A stretch of 53,826 nt of DNA from an uncultured Opitutaceae bacterium (lineage in GTDB: Bacteria; Verrucomicrobiota; Verrucomicrobiia; Opitutales; Opitutaceae). Both the position numbers and the translations under genes were made by a program. Shown piece by piece: positions 7,692 through 16,656 of the stretch. The DNA lies in assembly GCA_903952145.1 (NCBI GenBank), contig CAJBES010000340.1:1-53826 (forward strand), given 5' to 3'. The notes under the pieces were generated by a model, which searched no databases, was not told where the DNA came from, and worked only from the letters and a program-made list of their open reading frames with translations. How positions within the stretch are numbered: the first letter of the stretch is position 1; each line of letters starts with the position of its first letter.

Positions 7692-9542
7692 TCAGCGGCT
7701 GATGTCGTTGAGCATCGCGTCGAGTGTAGCGTAGCTGTCGAGCAGCTTGCTGGTCGCGGCGCAGCGTTCCCTGGTCGCCAGGCCGGTGTTCTCCGCGAGA
7801 AAGATGAGATAGGCCGCAATGCGCTTGGAGAACAGCAGGCGGGCCTCGGGGCTGACGGCATAGAAGCGGGCGCGCTGCTGGTAGCCGGCGGGAGTATGGT
7901 CGCCGAGGGCGGACTTCTCCGGCCGGCCGTGGGCGGCGAGCACGTAGAGGAAGTTATATTCGAAGAAGATCATGTGCTCGGCCGAGGGCGGCAGCGCCTC
8001 GAGGGCGGCGCGGCAGGTGGCGGGCGAGGCGAAGACCTCGACCGGTTGGCCCACAGCGGAGAGCGACGTGGCGACGAAGATGCGGGCCATCTTCTGCTCG
8101 GTGGCGTCGGCGCTGAACGCGCCGGTGACGGCCATGTCGAGGGTGAACTTATACCAGTCGCGCCAGAGCGCGGCGTCGGCGGGGTGCTTTGACTGGGACA
8201 GCGCCACGCCCATCTCGTAGGTGTAGCGGCCGCTGGTCTTGATCTCGAGCGCGCTGCCCGTGACCTGGCCCATGACCTGGTAGTTCTCGGCGGATTTGCC
8301 GGAGCCGGAGTGGAAGCCGATGCTCACACCAAATTTTTTGCACACATCCCATTGCTTCTGGATGAGCGCACGGAGGGCGGCGTTGTCCGGATAGGGTGAG
8401 TTTTTCTGAAAGCCGAAGGCGGGCGCCACAAAATTGACGGGCATGCCGAGCGTCTCGCAAAGCGCGAGCATGATGGCAGTCGTCTCAGGCGTGGTGAGGC
8501 CGGGCAGTTCGTCGATGGAGAGCTCGCGCAGGTAGGTGCGGCCGACGGTCGTGGTGAAGGCGGTGGCGCGGGCGGCGGCGTATTTCCCGTCGCGGCGCTT
8601 CATCTTGAGCAACGACGGCCAGACGGTAACGAGCAGCTGGTTGAAGGCTGCGTCATCCAGCTTCAAGCCAGCCGCGGCCACGCGGGTGCGGGTTTTTTGC
8701 ACGATGTCCGCCGGGATGTCCGCCAGTGTTGCCGGCTGGTTGAGCGCGAGCTCGGGCGAGAGGTCGAAGGTGATATAGCTCGCGAGCAGGCAGCCGCGGA
8801 CGAGGGCGTCCTCGCGGCGGTCGAACTTGCCACCGATGGGCTGGTGGTCGGCGTTGAAGGACCAGGCGATCTTGCGGTGGTGGAAGCCGGTCTTGAGCTT
8901 GGAGAGCACACAGCCGTGGCTCATGCCCTCGACGCTCTGGCCCTGGTGGCCCTCGGGGACGTTGGTGCCGATGAATGGGAATGGCACGGTGTCGAGGTGG
9001 CCGGAGAGCATCGCGTCGACGTCGTAGACGAGCTCGCGCGGGATGGAATTCTGGTTGGCGGTGAGGCCGAGTTCGAGCGCGCTCATCGTCCACTCGACCG
9101 CCGGCCAGTGCAGTGTGGTGAAACGCGCGCCGACGCCGAGCGTGCTGCGGCCGAGTTGCGCCCCGCCGGTCGGAAAGATGGTCGAACCGGCGTCGTGCTC
9201 CTGAATCAGGTTTTTCAGCTTGAGCAGGTTGGCCCACGTGGCCGGGAAGGCCGCGCGGCCGGGTTTCGTCAGCACACCCTCCGCCAGAACCTGGCTCGGG
9301 TCAGGAAGGGTCGTTGACTCCAATCGCCACGCACAATCGCCGGTCGCCTGGTGCTCCACCAAGGTCCAGATCCCGGCGGCGGTCGCAAACCGGGATTTAT
9401 CGTGGAAGGTTAGACCGATCGCAGAGGAGTGCGCCAAGGCCGGCGCGAGCGCCGGCCAATCGAGGCAAAAGTCGGGTGAGATGCAGGGATTCTGCGCGAT
9501 GCGCAGGTTGTTTTTCAGGAGGAAGGCATTGATGGGGGACAT
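7692..9542 (-). CDS. uxaE: Tagaturonate/fructuronate epimerase family protein (UxaE-like)
   Basis: 616 residues from ATG at 9542 (MSPINAFLLKNNLRIA); a start at 9587 would add 15 residues. It falls into the UxaE family by segments such as AWSFNADHQPIGGKFDRRED, VNFVAPAFGFQKNSPYP, VSIGFHSGSGKSAENY and SGRYTYEMGVALS. Several His and Asp residues in these segments are probable metal ligands. Characterised UxaE from Thermotoga interconverts tagaturonate and fructuronate, so galacturonate can enter the mannonate branch. The flanking uxaC and SDR genes support that role. It is longer than I recall for the Thermotoga enzyme, with extra sequence at the N-terminus. The epimerase assignment is strong from context and moderately strong from sequence. 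Confidence 0.85.
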   Translation of the reverse strand: MSPINAFLLKNNLRIAQNPCISPDFCLDWPALAPALAHSSAIGLTFHDKSRFATAAGIWTLVEHQATGDCAWRLESTTLPDPSQVLAEGVLTKPGRAAFPATWANLLKLKNLIQEHDAGSTIFPTGGAQLGRSTLGVGARFTTLHWPAVEWTMSALELGLTANQNSIPRELVYDVDAMLSGHLDTVPFPFIGTNVPEGHQGQSVEGMSHGCVLSKLKTGFHHRKIAWSFNADHQPIGGKFDRREDALVRGCLLASYITFDLSPELALNQPATLADIPADIVQKTRTRVAAAGLKLDDAAFNQLLVTVWPSLLKMKRRDGKYAAARATAFTTTVGRTYLRELSIDELPGLTTPETTAIMLALCETLGMPVNFVAPAFGFQKNSPYPDNAALRALIQKQWDVCKKFGVSIGFHSGSGKSAENYQVMGQVTGSALEIKTSGRYTYEMGVALSQSKHPADAALWRDWYKFTLDMAVTGAFSADATEQKMARIFVATSLSAVGQPVEVFASPATCRAALEALPPSAEHMIFFEYNFLYVLAAHGRPEKSALGDHTPAGYQQRARFYAVSPEARLLFSKRIAAYLIFLAENTGLATRERCAATSKLLDSYATLDAMLNDISR

Positions 9543-9556
9543 GAGAGGATGCAGGA

Positions 9557-9566
9557 CTGCATGCAG
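9557..9566. repeat. 10-bp perfect palindrome CTGCATGCAG in SDR-uxaE gap
   Basis: Lies in the 75-bp gap between the SDR stop (9618) and the uxaE start (9542). The same gap holds the pair gcaggg / ccctgc. It may be an RNA processing or regulatory hairpin; no function is shown. Confidence 0.3.
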
Positions 9567-9617
9567 GGCTTGCGTTAGCCGCAGCACGCCACAAGCGACG
9601 GCCCTGCGAGATTACGG

Positions 9618-10400
9618 TTAGATCGTCATCGCGTGGTAGCCGCCATCGACGATGAGCTCCTCGCCGGTGATGAAGGAGCCGGCGGCGTCACCCGCCAGCA
9701 GGAGCGTGGCGCCAATGAGTTCACGGGCCTCACCGAAGCGCTTCATCGGCGTATGGCCCATGATGCTGGCCACCCGGTCGGGGGTGAGCACCTTCTTGTT
9801 TTGCTCCGCCGGAAAGAAACCCGGCACGAGGACATTGACGCGCACCCGGTGCGGCGCCCATTCACGGGCGAGGTTGAGCGAGAGGTTGTGCACGGCACCC
9901 TTCGTGGCCGAGTAGGTGAAGACGCGCGAGAGCGGCATGACTGCCGCCATGGAGCCGAGGTTGATGATGGAGCCACCCTGGCCGGCCGCGACGAGATGCC
10001 GGCCGAAAACCTGGCAGCCCAGAAACACCGCCTTGAGGTTCACGCGCACGATGCGGTCGAACTCCTCCTCGGTGATGTCGAGGAAGGGCGTGGCGGAGTT
10101 GATCCCCGCGCCGTTGACGACGATGTCGATGCGGCCGGATTTTTGCAGGACGGCATCACGCAGGCCCTCCAGTTCGGCCTTGCTGGAAGCCTCGGCGGCA
10201 TGAAACCAGGCCTTGCCGCCGGCCGCGGCGATCCGGTCGACCCGAACCCTGGCCTTGTCGGCGTTGCGGCCGACGAGGACAACCTCGGCCCCGGCGCCGG
10301 CGAGGCCTGCGGCCATCGCGCCGCAGAGTTCGCCGGTGCCGCCGATGACGACCGCCACCCTGCCAGTGAGACCGAAGAGTTGTTCGAGGTAGGAGCTCAT
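9618..10400 (-). CDS. SDR oxidoreductase, probable D-mannonate oxidoreductase (fructuronate reductase)
   Basis: 260 residues from ATG at 10400 ([21 protein letters not shown]). It is a classical short-chain dehydrogenase: cofactor loop [23 protein letters not shown] (NNAG-like), catalytic Ser in INLGSMAAV, Tyr-x-x-x-Lys in [10 protein letters not shown], and [16 protein letters not shown] after it. The GRN segment at the end of strand 2 suggests NADP preference. Bacillus YjmF/UxuB is an SDR that reduces fructuronate to mannonate. The position upstream of uxaE and uxaC makes that the likely job here, joining glucuronate and galacturonate catabolism. A gluconate 5-dehydrogenase or KduD-like role is the alternative. 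It is the promoter-proximal gene, divergent from the XylR-like regulator. Confidence 0.85.
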   Translation of the reverse strand: MSSYLEQLFGLTGRVAVVIGGTGELCGAMAAGLAGAGAEVVLVGRNADKARVRVDRIAAAGGKAWFHAAEASSKAELEGLRDAVLQKSGRIDIVVNGAGINSATPFLDITEEEFDRIVRVNLKAVFLGCQVFGRHLVAAGQGGSIINLGSMAAVMPLSRVFTYSATKGAVHNLSLNLAREWAPHRVRVNVLVPGFFPAEQNKKVLTPDRVASIMGHTPMKRFGEARELIGATLLLAGDAAGSFITGEELIVDGGYHAMTI

Positions 10401-10462
10401 GAGTGAAAAGAGAATGGAGTTGGGTGAAGCTTCATCATAGCGGGAAGGCCGGGTCATGCATA

Positions 10463-10488
10463 CACGATATCACGAAAAAGAGTTTATA
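10463..10488 (-). promoter_or_regulatory. Candidate promoter/operator of the uronate operon
   Basis: On the minus strand TATAAA (10488-10483) is followed by the partial dyad CACGATATCACG (10463-10474, plus-strand reading) around a GATATC centre, 63-90 bp upstream of the SDR start. The AT-rich patch and dyad fit a -10 box with a regulator site just downstream. No good -35 is visible. The 10401-10677 gap separates the operon from the divergent regulator. Confidence 0.3.
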
Positions 10489-10677
10489 TTTTGCGAAGAG
10501 CCGTTTAAGCATCGCCTTGGAATCAAGCCAGCCATCCCCCATCCATTTTGACCACGGATTACAGGCATGCATGGAAAAAAGTTGCCGCAGGTGGAGCGGG
10601 TTGCCCCAACATGCCGGCTTGGAACAGCTGCAGCCCGCTCCACCCAACCTGAACTTGATTCGTAACCCAGCCAATCT

Positions 10678-11865
10678 GTGGCCAACCCATCCCGAGGCCT
10701 GCCCCCACCCCGCCGCATCGCGGTTTACCTCTCGCTCGCGACCGAGCACGGGCGGGGTATTTTACGGGGGATCGCGCGCTTTTTTCACCAGCGACCCGAG
10801 GTCACGGTGCTCAAGTTCAGCGATCCGCGGACCTACGACACCGCGGCGCTGCGCCGGCTGAAACTCGACGGCATCATCGCGCGCGTGGCGACGCGATGCA
10901 ATGAGACCGCACTCACCTCGCTGGGCCTGCCGGTCGTCAACGTCTCCGGGCAGGTCCCCACGCCCCGCCTGCCGTTGATCAACACCGATGACCTGCGCGT
11001 GGGGCAGCTCGCGCTGCGTCACCTGCACGGACGTGCCTACCGCCACTTCGCCTATTGCGGCAACACCACGCACCTCGGCTCGGTGCTGCGCTACCGCGGC
11101 TTTTGCGCCGAAGCGCGCGCCTTGGGCGTGCACGCCGCCATCCCGCGACACATCCTGCCCCGGGGCGACCAGAATGCGCCCTACCCCGATGCGCCACGGA
11201 TCCGGCTGGCCGCGTGGCTCAAAACCCTGCCGCGGCCCATCGGCCTGCTCGGGTTCACTGATCGCGTCGCCCTTGAGCTCGACGAGGCCTGCGCACGCAT
11301 CGGGTTGCGGGTGCCCGAGGATGTCGCCATCCTTGGTGTGGGCAATGATCTTGCGCGTGTGGAGTTCGCCCATGTCGCCTTGACCAGCATCCAGCTCAAC
11401 ACGCAGCAGATCGGGCTCCTCGCGGCGGAGACGCTGCAGGCGATGATGGATGGCCGGCGCGTGGCGCCCGAGGAGATTCTGGTCAGCCCACAGAAAATTG
11501 TGACGCGCCGCTCGACCGACCGGTTCGCGGTGGATGACGAGGTGGTGGCGCTTGCACTCGACCATATGCGCGAACACGTGGGCAACACCATCTACGTGGA
11601 GGAGGTGGCCCGGGCGGCTGGTGTGGCGCGGCGTGTGCTCGAACTGCGTTTCCGCGCCGCGCTCGGCACCTCGGTCTATGCCGAGGCGCAACGACTGCAC
11701 TTCGAGAACGCGCTCGAACTCATGCCCGAGCCGGGGTTGACGCTCGGCGAAATCGCCTACGCTTCCGGTTTCGAAAGCCCGTCCGTCTTCGCCTCGGCCT
11801 TCCGGCGCCGCTTCGGCGTCACGCCTTCAGCTTATCGCGCCCAACTCGCGCCCACCCGGTTGTGA
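10678..11865 (+). CDS. XylR-like regulator: LacI-type sugar-binding domain fused to AraC HTH
   Basis: 395 residues from GTG at 10678. Residues about 13-275 form a periplasmic-binding-protein-like sensor (RRIAVYLSLATEHGRGILRG, DDLRVGQLALRHL, GFTDRVALELDEACARIGL, VPEDVAILGVGND). Residues about 285-392 form an AraC double helix-turn-helix (NTIYVEEVARAAGVARRVLE and LGEIAYASGFESPSVFASAF followed by RRRFGVTPSAYR). This order is that of E. coli XylR and is common in Verrucomicrobiota and Planctomycetes. It has no N-terminal LacI helix-turn-helix. Being divergent from the SDR-uxaE-uxaC operon, it is probably its sugar-responsive activator. The inducer (a hexuronate or intermediate) is inferred. Confidence 0.9.
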   Translation: MANPSRGLPPPRRIAVYLSLATEHGRGILRGIARFFHQRPEVTVLKFSDPRTYDTAALRRLKLDGIIARVATRCNETALTSLGLPVVNVSGQVPTPRLPLINTDDLRVGQLALRHLHGRAYRHFAYCGNTTHLGSVLRYRGFCAEARALGVHAAIPRHILPRGDQNAPYPDAPRIRLAAWLKTLPRPIGLLGFTDRVALELDEACARIGLRVPEDVAILGVGNDLARVEFAHVALTSIQLNTQQIGLLAAETLQAMMDGRRVAPEEILVSPQKIVTRRSTDRFAVDDEVVALALDHMREHVGNTIYVEEVARAAGVARRVLELRFRAALGTSVYAEAQRLHFENALELMPEPGLTLGEIAYASGFESPSVFASAFRRRFGVTPSAYRAQLAPTRL

Positions 11866-12327
11866 GCATCACGGTGAATCACGGCATCCGCCGGCGGTCC
11901 ATGCGAACGGCCGGCCTAGCTTCGGCTTCTTGTCACCCGGCGACTGCCCAACAAAGATCCCCCGGCTGACGGCCACGGGCCTTTGCCTGTTCGGCACCGG
12001 TCGGATCGCGCGCAGCGCGACCAGGTGTTTTCTCAACGGCGGAGACGAAAATTTTGGAAGCAACCACAGAGAAAATGGCTGGGCACGGATGCGGTCTGCG
12101 AGAAACACAAAAGCAAGGCCGGCAGCATTGTCAGCCCTGCCATGTCCCCGATTTTGCCAGTCGATTGCCCTCGGGGTTCGGCTCCAGCAATAATATTGAA
12201 GTATTAATGTCTTAAATATTTTTTCTAAAAAAGTGCCATTTATTTTGGTTCCCGGTTCTTCCCCCGAAGGCAAATGTCGTAAACAATCACGCCTCTCCGC
12301 CTTCGCCGGCGGGCTGGCCTACCAGCC
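11866..12327. other. 462-bp intergenic region, no supported gene
   Basis: No convincing open frame on either strand. Most of it is ordinary GC-rich sequence; the last 140 bases are AT-rich and probably carry the promoter of the exported protein at 12328. Confidence 0.6.
12192..12220 (+). promoter_or_regulatory. AT-rich dyad upstream of exported glycosidase-like gene
   Basis: aatattgaag and cttaaatatt form an inverted repeat (9 of 10 pairs) around a 9-base centre, followed by a T-run and A/T stretch to 12234. It lies about 110 bp upstream of the ATG. It may be a regulator site or part of the promoter. Confidence 0.35.
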
Positions 12328-14709
12328 ATGAAATCAACGCTCCAAGGCCTCGCCGTGGGGGTCCTGCTTCTCACCAGCGCATGCGCCGGCCTGGCCCGCG
12401 CGGCCGCCGATTCCGCCCGCCTGCCGGCTCCAACCGACAGTCTTGAGGTTACCTGGACCAGCCCCGGCACCAACGCCGCCGGTTCGATGCCGCTGGGCAA
12501 TGGCGACATCAGCGTCAACGCCTGGGCCGAGACCAATGGCGACCTGCTGCTCTACATCGGCAAGTCCGACTCCTGGGACGGCAACGGACGGCTGTTGAAA
12601 CTGGGCCGCCTGCGGCTGCATTTTTTGAACCACCCGTTCGCCGCCGCCAATCCTTTCCGCCAGACGATGCACGCGGACCGCGGCGAGATCACCATCGAGG
12701 CCGGACCGGCCGGTGCGCAACTGCAGATACGCATCTGGGTGGATGCCAACCGGCCGGTCGTCAGGATTGAGTGCGAATCGGACCGGAACCTGGAGGTGGA
12801 GACCCGGCTGGAATTGTGGCGCACCACCAGCCGTGAACTACCGGAAGTGGAGGACCACAGCCCGACCGGAAAGCGTTCCGCCAGCGAACTCACCAAGGTC
12901 ACGCCCGACACGATCCTGGACGCGGCCGATGCCCTGGCTTGGGCGCATCGCAACGAGCATTCCGTCTGGGCCGGCACATTGGAACTGCAGGGCCTTGGTC
13001 GCATGGTGCCACAACTCCGGGATCCCCTCCGGGGCCTGACCTCGGGCGCCCTCGTCCGCGGTGCCGCCTTGCAGCGCGCGGACCGGACCAAGCTCCAATC
13101 CAAGGCCCCGGGCAAAAGGTTCACGATCAGCGTCCATCCACTGGTGGCCCAGACCGCATCGGCGGCCGAATGGCTGGCGCTGGTCGGTAAGCAGGCGGAT
13201 GCCAGCGACGTGATGGCACCGAACGCGGCCCGCGCCGCACACCAGGCCTGGTGGCAATCATTCTGGCAGCGCAGTCACATCGTGATTTCAGGCTCACCGG
13301 AGGCCGCCAAGGTCACCCAGGGCTACAATCTCCAGCGCTTCCTGCAGGCCTGCGCAAGCCGCGGCCGGTTTCCCATGAAATACAACGGCTCGCTGTTCAC
13401 CGTGGACGGCACCCGCGGGGCGGCCCTGGCCGCCGTCCCCGTGCCCGAGGTCTACGACGCCGACTACCGCATGTGGGGCGGAGGCTACTGGTTCCAGAAC
13501 TGCCGCCTGATCTACTGGCCGATGCTGATGGCAGGCGATTTCGATCTCATGCAGCCGTTCTTCCGGCTGTACCGGGACATCCTGCCCTTCGCCGAGGCCC
13601 GCACGCGGATTTATTACGGCCACGACGGGGCGTTTTTCCCCGAGGCCTTCACCTTCTGGGGCAGCTATCTGAATATCCATTATGGGTATGACCGCACCGG
13701 GCGGACCGTTTCGCCCTCGGATGTGATCGCCGCGGTCCAAGGCCGCCAGTCGCAGGAACCGCCGAAGCCCGGTGACGTGGCCAACACCTACATCCGCAGC
13801 TACTGGCAGGGCGGCATCGAGCTGCTCGGGATGATGGCCGACTATCACGCCCTGACGCAGGACGAAGAGTTTCTGCACCAAACGCTGCTGCCCATGGCCC
13901 GGCCGATCCTGCGCTTCTATCGCGACCATTACCCGCAGCGCGACGACCAGGGCAAGATGGTGATCAAGCCTTCGCAGGCCCTCGAGACCTGGCAGATTGC
14001 GGTCAATCCCCTCCCCGAGGTCGCGGGCCTGCGCTGGGTCAACGATGCGTTGCTGCAAATCGCCGCGCTCCCGGAGCCAGATCGCAAGGCCTGGACGGAA
14101 TTGCGTGAACTGCTGCCGCCGCTGCCCTCCCGCGTGGAATATTGGAACAAGAAAAAATACCTGGTGCCGGCGCTGCAGTATGACGTCCTCGGCAACAGCG
14201 AAAACCCGGAGCTCTACGCGATCTTCCCTTATCGACACTTTGGAGTCGGCAAACCGGAGCTGGAGGTGGGACGGGAAACCTACGCCCGCCGTCTGAACCC
14301 CGGTACCGGTTGCTGGCGCCAGGATTCCATTCAAGCCGCCCTGCTGGGACTGACGGACGAGGCGAAGCGTGACGTCGTGGCCAACTTCAACGGCCAGCAT
14401 CCAAACTTCCGCTTCCCTGCCATCCTTGGGCCCAATTTCGACTGGATTCCCGATCACGATCACGGCGGCGTGGCCATGATCGCGTTACAACGGATGCTGC
14501 TCCAGACCGAAGGCCGGAGAATACTCCTGCTGCCCGCCTGGCCCAATGATTGGGACGTGAGCTTTAAGCTCCACGCCCCGCAGCAGACCGTCATCGAATG
14601 CGTGTACCGCGCCGGCCAAATCCAATCCTTACAAGTCACGCCGGAATCCAGGCGCCAGGATGTGGAAATCATGCTTCCCGCCGCCGCCCCAGCCATGGGG
14701 GTGAATTAG
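12328..14709 (+). CDS. Exported glycoside-hydrolase-like protein (DUF5703 / GH95-like)
   Basis: 793 residues. The N-terminus is a signal peptide: KSTLQGLAVGVLLLTSACAG then ARAA. SAC could act as a poor lipobox, otherwise cleavage after ARA is likely. The mature start WTSPGTNAAGSMPLGNGDI resembles the super-beta-sandwich domain of GH95-type enzymes and DUF5703 proteins, in which a PLGNG segment is typical. A helical (alpha/alpha)6-barrel-like region follows (VPEVYDADYRMWGGGYWFQN, FPEAFTFWGSYLNIHYGYD, RYLDP-like helices, GTGCWRQDSIQAALLGL), then a small beta C-terminus (RRILLLPAWPNDWDVSFKLH). Such proteins act on plant or algal polysaccharide side chains outside the cytoplasm. The substrate is unknown. 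Gene position next to the uronate cluster suggests pectin or hemicellulose use. Confidence 0.75.
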   Translation: MKSTLQGLAVGVLLLTSACAGLARAAADSARLPAPTDSLEVTWTSPGTNAAGSMPLGNGDISVNAWAETNGDLLLYIGKSDSWDGNGRLLKLGRLRLHFLNHPFAAANPFRQTMHADRGEITIEAGPAGAQLQIRIWVDANRPVVRIECESDRNLEVETRLELWRTTSRELPEVEDHSPTGKRSASELTKVTPDTILDAADALAWAHRNEHSVWAGTLELQGLGRMVPQLRDPLRGLTSGALVRGAALQRADRTKLQSKAPGKRFTISVHPLVAQTASAAEWLALVGKQADASDVMAPNAARAAHQAWWQSFWQRSHIVISGSPEAAKVTQGYNLQRFLQACASRGRFPMKYNGSLFTVDGTRGAALAAVPVPEVYDADYRMWGGGYWFQNCRLIYWPMLMAGDFDLMQPFFRLYRDILPFAEARTRIYYGHDGAFFPEAFTFWGSYLNIHYGYDRTGRTVSPSDVIAAVQGRQSQEPPKPGDVANTYIRSYWQGGIELLGMMADYHALTQDEEFLHQTLLPMARPILRFYRDHYPQRDDQGKMVIKPSQALETWQIAVNPLPEVAGLRWVNDALLQIAALPEPDRKAWTELRELLPPLPSRVEYWNKKKYLVPALQYDVLGNSENPELYAIFPYRHFGVGKPELEVGRETYARRLNPGTGCWRQDSIQAALLGLTDEAKRDVVANFNGQHPNFRFPAILGPNFDWIPDHDHGGVAMIALQRMLLQTEGRRILLLPAWPNDWDVSFKLHAPQQTVIECVYRAGQIQSLQVTPESRRQDVEIMLPAAAPAMGVN

Positions 14710-14772
14710 GGCGCGCTGGCCTACCAAAGCTGCAATTGCGACGCACCCGGATCAAGGGTCCGCCCACGGGCA

Positions 14773-14810
14773 CAAAAAAACCGGGGCGAAGGAGAAATCC
14801 TTCGCCCCGG
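14773..14810 (-). terminator. Rho-independent terminator of rhlE
   Basis: Perfect 13-bp stem (14781-14793 with 14798-14810), loop gaaa, and on the minus strand a run of seven T directly after it (plus-strand A-run 14774-14780). It lies 33 bp beyond the rhlE stop on the minus strand. The stem would also lie downstream of the plus-strand gene ending at 14709. Confidence 0.92.
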
Positions 14811-14842
14811 TGGATTGTTCTATTTAACCCACGGGAAACCCC

Positions 14843-16084
14843 TTACCGGCGGCCACGGCCGCCGAAACGGTTCCAGCCGCCACGCCGATTTTCGTCGCGG
14901 GGATGCTGGGCGGCGCCGCGGCGGCTTTCGCGCTGCTCGGGCGGACGCTCCGGCCGCGGCAAAAACGGAGCATAGGGAAAACCCTCGAGCTTCAGTTCCG
15001 GAATCTTCGTGCCGATGAAGCGCTGGATGTCGCGGATGTCACCGGCGTTTTCCGGTGTCACCAGCGTGAAGGCGTCGCCCACGGCCTGTGCGCGGCCGGT
15101 GCGGCCGATGCGGTGCACATAGTCTTCGGGCTTTTCCGGAACATCATAATTGATGACGTGCGAGACGCCGGCGACGTCGATGCCGCGGGCGGCGATGTCA
15201 GTCGCAACCATCACCTCATATTTGCCCGACTTGAAGCCGGCGAGTGCCTCGATGCGCTGGTTCTGGGAGCGGTTGGCGTGCAGGACGGCCACGGAGTGGT
15301 TGGCGGCCTTCAGCCGGCGGGCGATTTTGTCGGCGCCGTGCTTGGTGCGCGAGAAAATGAGCACACTGTCGAAGTCGGTCTTCGCGAGCAACGCGAGCAG
15401 AAGGTCGAATTTCTGATCGTGCGCGACCGGATAGAGTGCGTGGGTGACCGACTCGCATACCGTGCGGCTCACGCCGATCTCGATGCGCGTCGGATTGCGC
15501 AGCGCGAATGAGGCGATGGCCTGGATCTCAGGCGGCACGGTCGCGGAAAAAAACAGGGTCTGCCGGTCGCGCGGACAGCGGCCGATGATATCCTTCACCA
15601 CGGGCAGGAAACCCATGTCGAGCATGCGATCCACCTCGTCGAGCACGAGCGTGTTGATGTCGCGAAGGTTGAGGGTGCCCTCCTTGAGATAGTCCATGAG
15701 GCGGCCGGGTGTTGCCACGATGATGTCCACGCCGCGGCGCATTTCACTGCGCTGGTTGCCATAGCCGACACCGCCGAAGATGGCGACGGTGCGCAGTTCG
15801 GTGAAACGGGCAAAATCGTGGAAGGCGGTCTCAACTTGGGCGGCAAGTTCGCGCGTGGGTTCAAGGACGAGGACGCGGGTTTTGCCGTGCGCGCCAAGGC
15901 GGGTGAGAATGGGCAGGGCGAAGGCCGCGGTCTTGCCGGTGCCGGTCTGGGCGGAGCCGATGACATCGCCACCGGCGAGCACAAGGGGAATGGCGCGCAA
16001 CTGGATGGGCGTAGGATCGGCATAGCCGGCGGCTTGCACGCCGCGGAGCACAGGTTCGGAGAGATTGAGAGCTTTAAAAGACAT
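14843..16084 (-). CDS. rhlE: DEAD-box RNA helicase RhlE family
   Basis: 413 residues. The motifs appear in order: Q motif PTPIQLRAIPL, motif I AQTGTGKTAAF, Ia PTRELAAQ, Ib TPGRLMD, motif II DEVD (in VLDEVDRMLDMGF), motif III FSATVP, motif IV VLIFSRTK, motif V ATDIAARGIDV and motif VI HRIGRTGRA. Motif II reads DEVD instead of DEAD. After residue about 370 comes an Arg/Gly-rich basic tail (PERPPEQRESRRGAAQ, RRGGWNRFGGRGRR) for RNA binding. RhlE-type helicases remodel rRNA and mRNA, often in the cold. The next gene on the same strand is an RRM protein; each has its own terminator. Confidence 0.95.
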   Translation of the reverse strand: MSFKALNLSEPVLRGVQAAGYADPTPIQLRAIPLVLAGGDVIGSAQTGTGKTAAFALPILTRLGAHGKTRVLVLEPTRELAAQVETAFHDFARFTELRTVAIFGGVGYGNQRSEMRRGVDIIVATPGRLMDYLKEGTLNLRDINTLVLDEVDRMLDMGFLPVVKDIIGRCPRDRQTLFFSATVPPEIQAIASFALRNPTRIEIGVSRTVCESVTHALYPVAHDQKFDLLLALLAKTDFDSVLIFSRTKHGADKIARRLKAANHSVAVLHANRSQNQRIEALAGFKSGKYEVMVATDIAARGIDVAGVSHVINYDVPEKPEDYVHRIGRTGRAQAVGDAFTLVTPENAGDIRDIQRFIGTKIPELKLEGFPYAPFLPRPERPPEQRESRRGAAQHPRDENRRGGWNRFGGRGRR

Positions 16085-16097
16085 GATGGTAATTTGC

Positions 16098-16193
16098 TGT
16101 CATTCTGAGCGCAGCGAAAAATCAATTGGGATGTTCGTTGCTGGGAGCAGGTGGGCAGACCCTGCTGGATTCTTCGCTGCGCTCAGAATGACA
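16098..16193. repeat. 26-bp inverted repeat element between rhlE and RRM gene
   Basis: The arm starting tgtcattctgagcgcagcga (16098-16123) recurs as reverse complement at 16168-16193, with one mismatch, separated by about 44 bases. The unit CATTCTGAGCGCAGCGAA is of a type seen as dispersed intergenic repeats in many genomes. It may be a non-autonomous mobile element remnant or a stable mRNA hairpin in the rhlE leader region. Confidence 0.75.
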
Positions 16194-16216
16194 AATCTGC
16201 AAACGCCGCTGGGAAA

Positions 16217-16249
16217 CAAAAAGGACGGAGCCCCAAAGGAGCTCCGTCC
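16217..16249 (-). terminator. Rho-independent terminator of RRM gene
   Basis: Stem ggacggagc (16223-16231) with gctccgtcc (16241-16249), followed on the minus strand by a T-run (plus-strand A-run 16218-16222). It sits 30 bp beyond the RRM gene stop. Confidence 0.85.
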
Positions 16250-16278
16250 CTCGAAAATCAGTTCGCTAGAACGATTGT

Positions 16279-16656
16279 TTAGTAACGGCGCTCGCCGCGG
16301 TCGCGACCGCCGCCGAAGCCGCCACGGCCACCGCCGCCGCCGCCGCCGAAGCCACGACCGCCGCCACCACCGCCGCCGCCGCCGAAGCCGCCACCCGGGC
16401 GCTCTTCTTTCGGACGGGCTTCATTGACGGTCAGCTGACGGCCACCGAGATCGGTGCCATTCAATTTTTCCGCCGCCGCCTTGGCCTCTTCATCGGTGCC
16501 CATGGTGACGAATGCGAAGCCGCGCGGGCGGCCGGTCATCTTGTCCATGGCGACGTAAACGTCGGTCACGGAACCGAATTGGCCGAAAGCCGAGCGGAGC
16601 TCGTCTTCAGTGGTCTTGAACGACAGGTTACCGACGTATAGTTTGGAGTTACTCAT
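16279..16656 (-). CDS. RRM-domain glycine-rich RNA-binding protein
   Basis: 125 residues. Residues 4-81 form one RRM: RNP2 is KLYVGNLSF and RNP1 is RGFAFVTM, with the intact aromatic residues that stack on RNA bases. The tail from about 90 to 125 is an almost pure Gly run with interspersed Arg and Phe, ending RDRGERRY. This is the layout of bacterial Rbp proteins (known in cyanobacteria and Verrucomicrobia) and of plant glycine-rich cold proteins. It probably acts as an RNA chaperone. The gene has a long leader with hairpin potential (16657-16850) and a dedicated terminator. Location beside rhlE suggests a shared cold or RNA-remodelling role, which is inferred. Confidence 0.93.
   Translation of the reverse strand: MSNSKLYVGNLSFKTTEDELRSAFGQFGSVTDVYVAMDKMTGRPRGFAFVTMGTDEEAKAAAEKLNGTDLGGRQLTVNEARPKEERPGGGFGGGGGGGGGRGFGGGGGGGRGGFGGGRDRGERRY

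Noticed and set aside
16300-16390. Low-complexity repeat of GCC/GGC triplets
   Set aside because: It encodes the Gly-rich tail of the RRM protein, not a separate repeat element.
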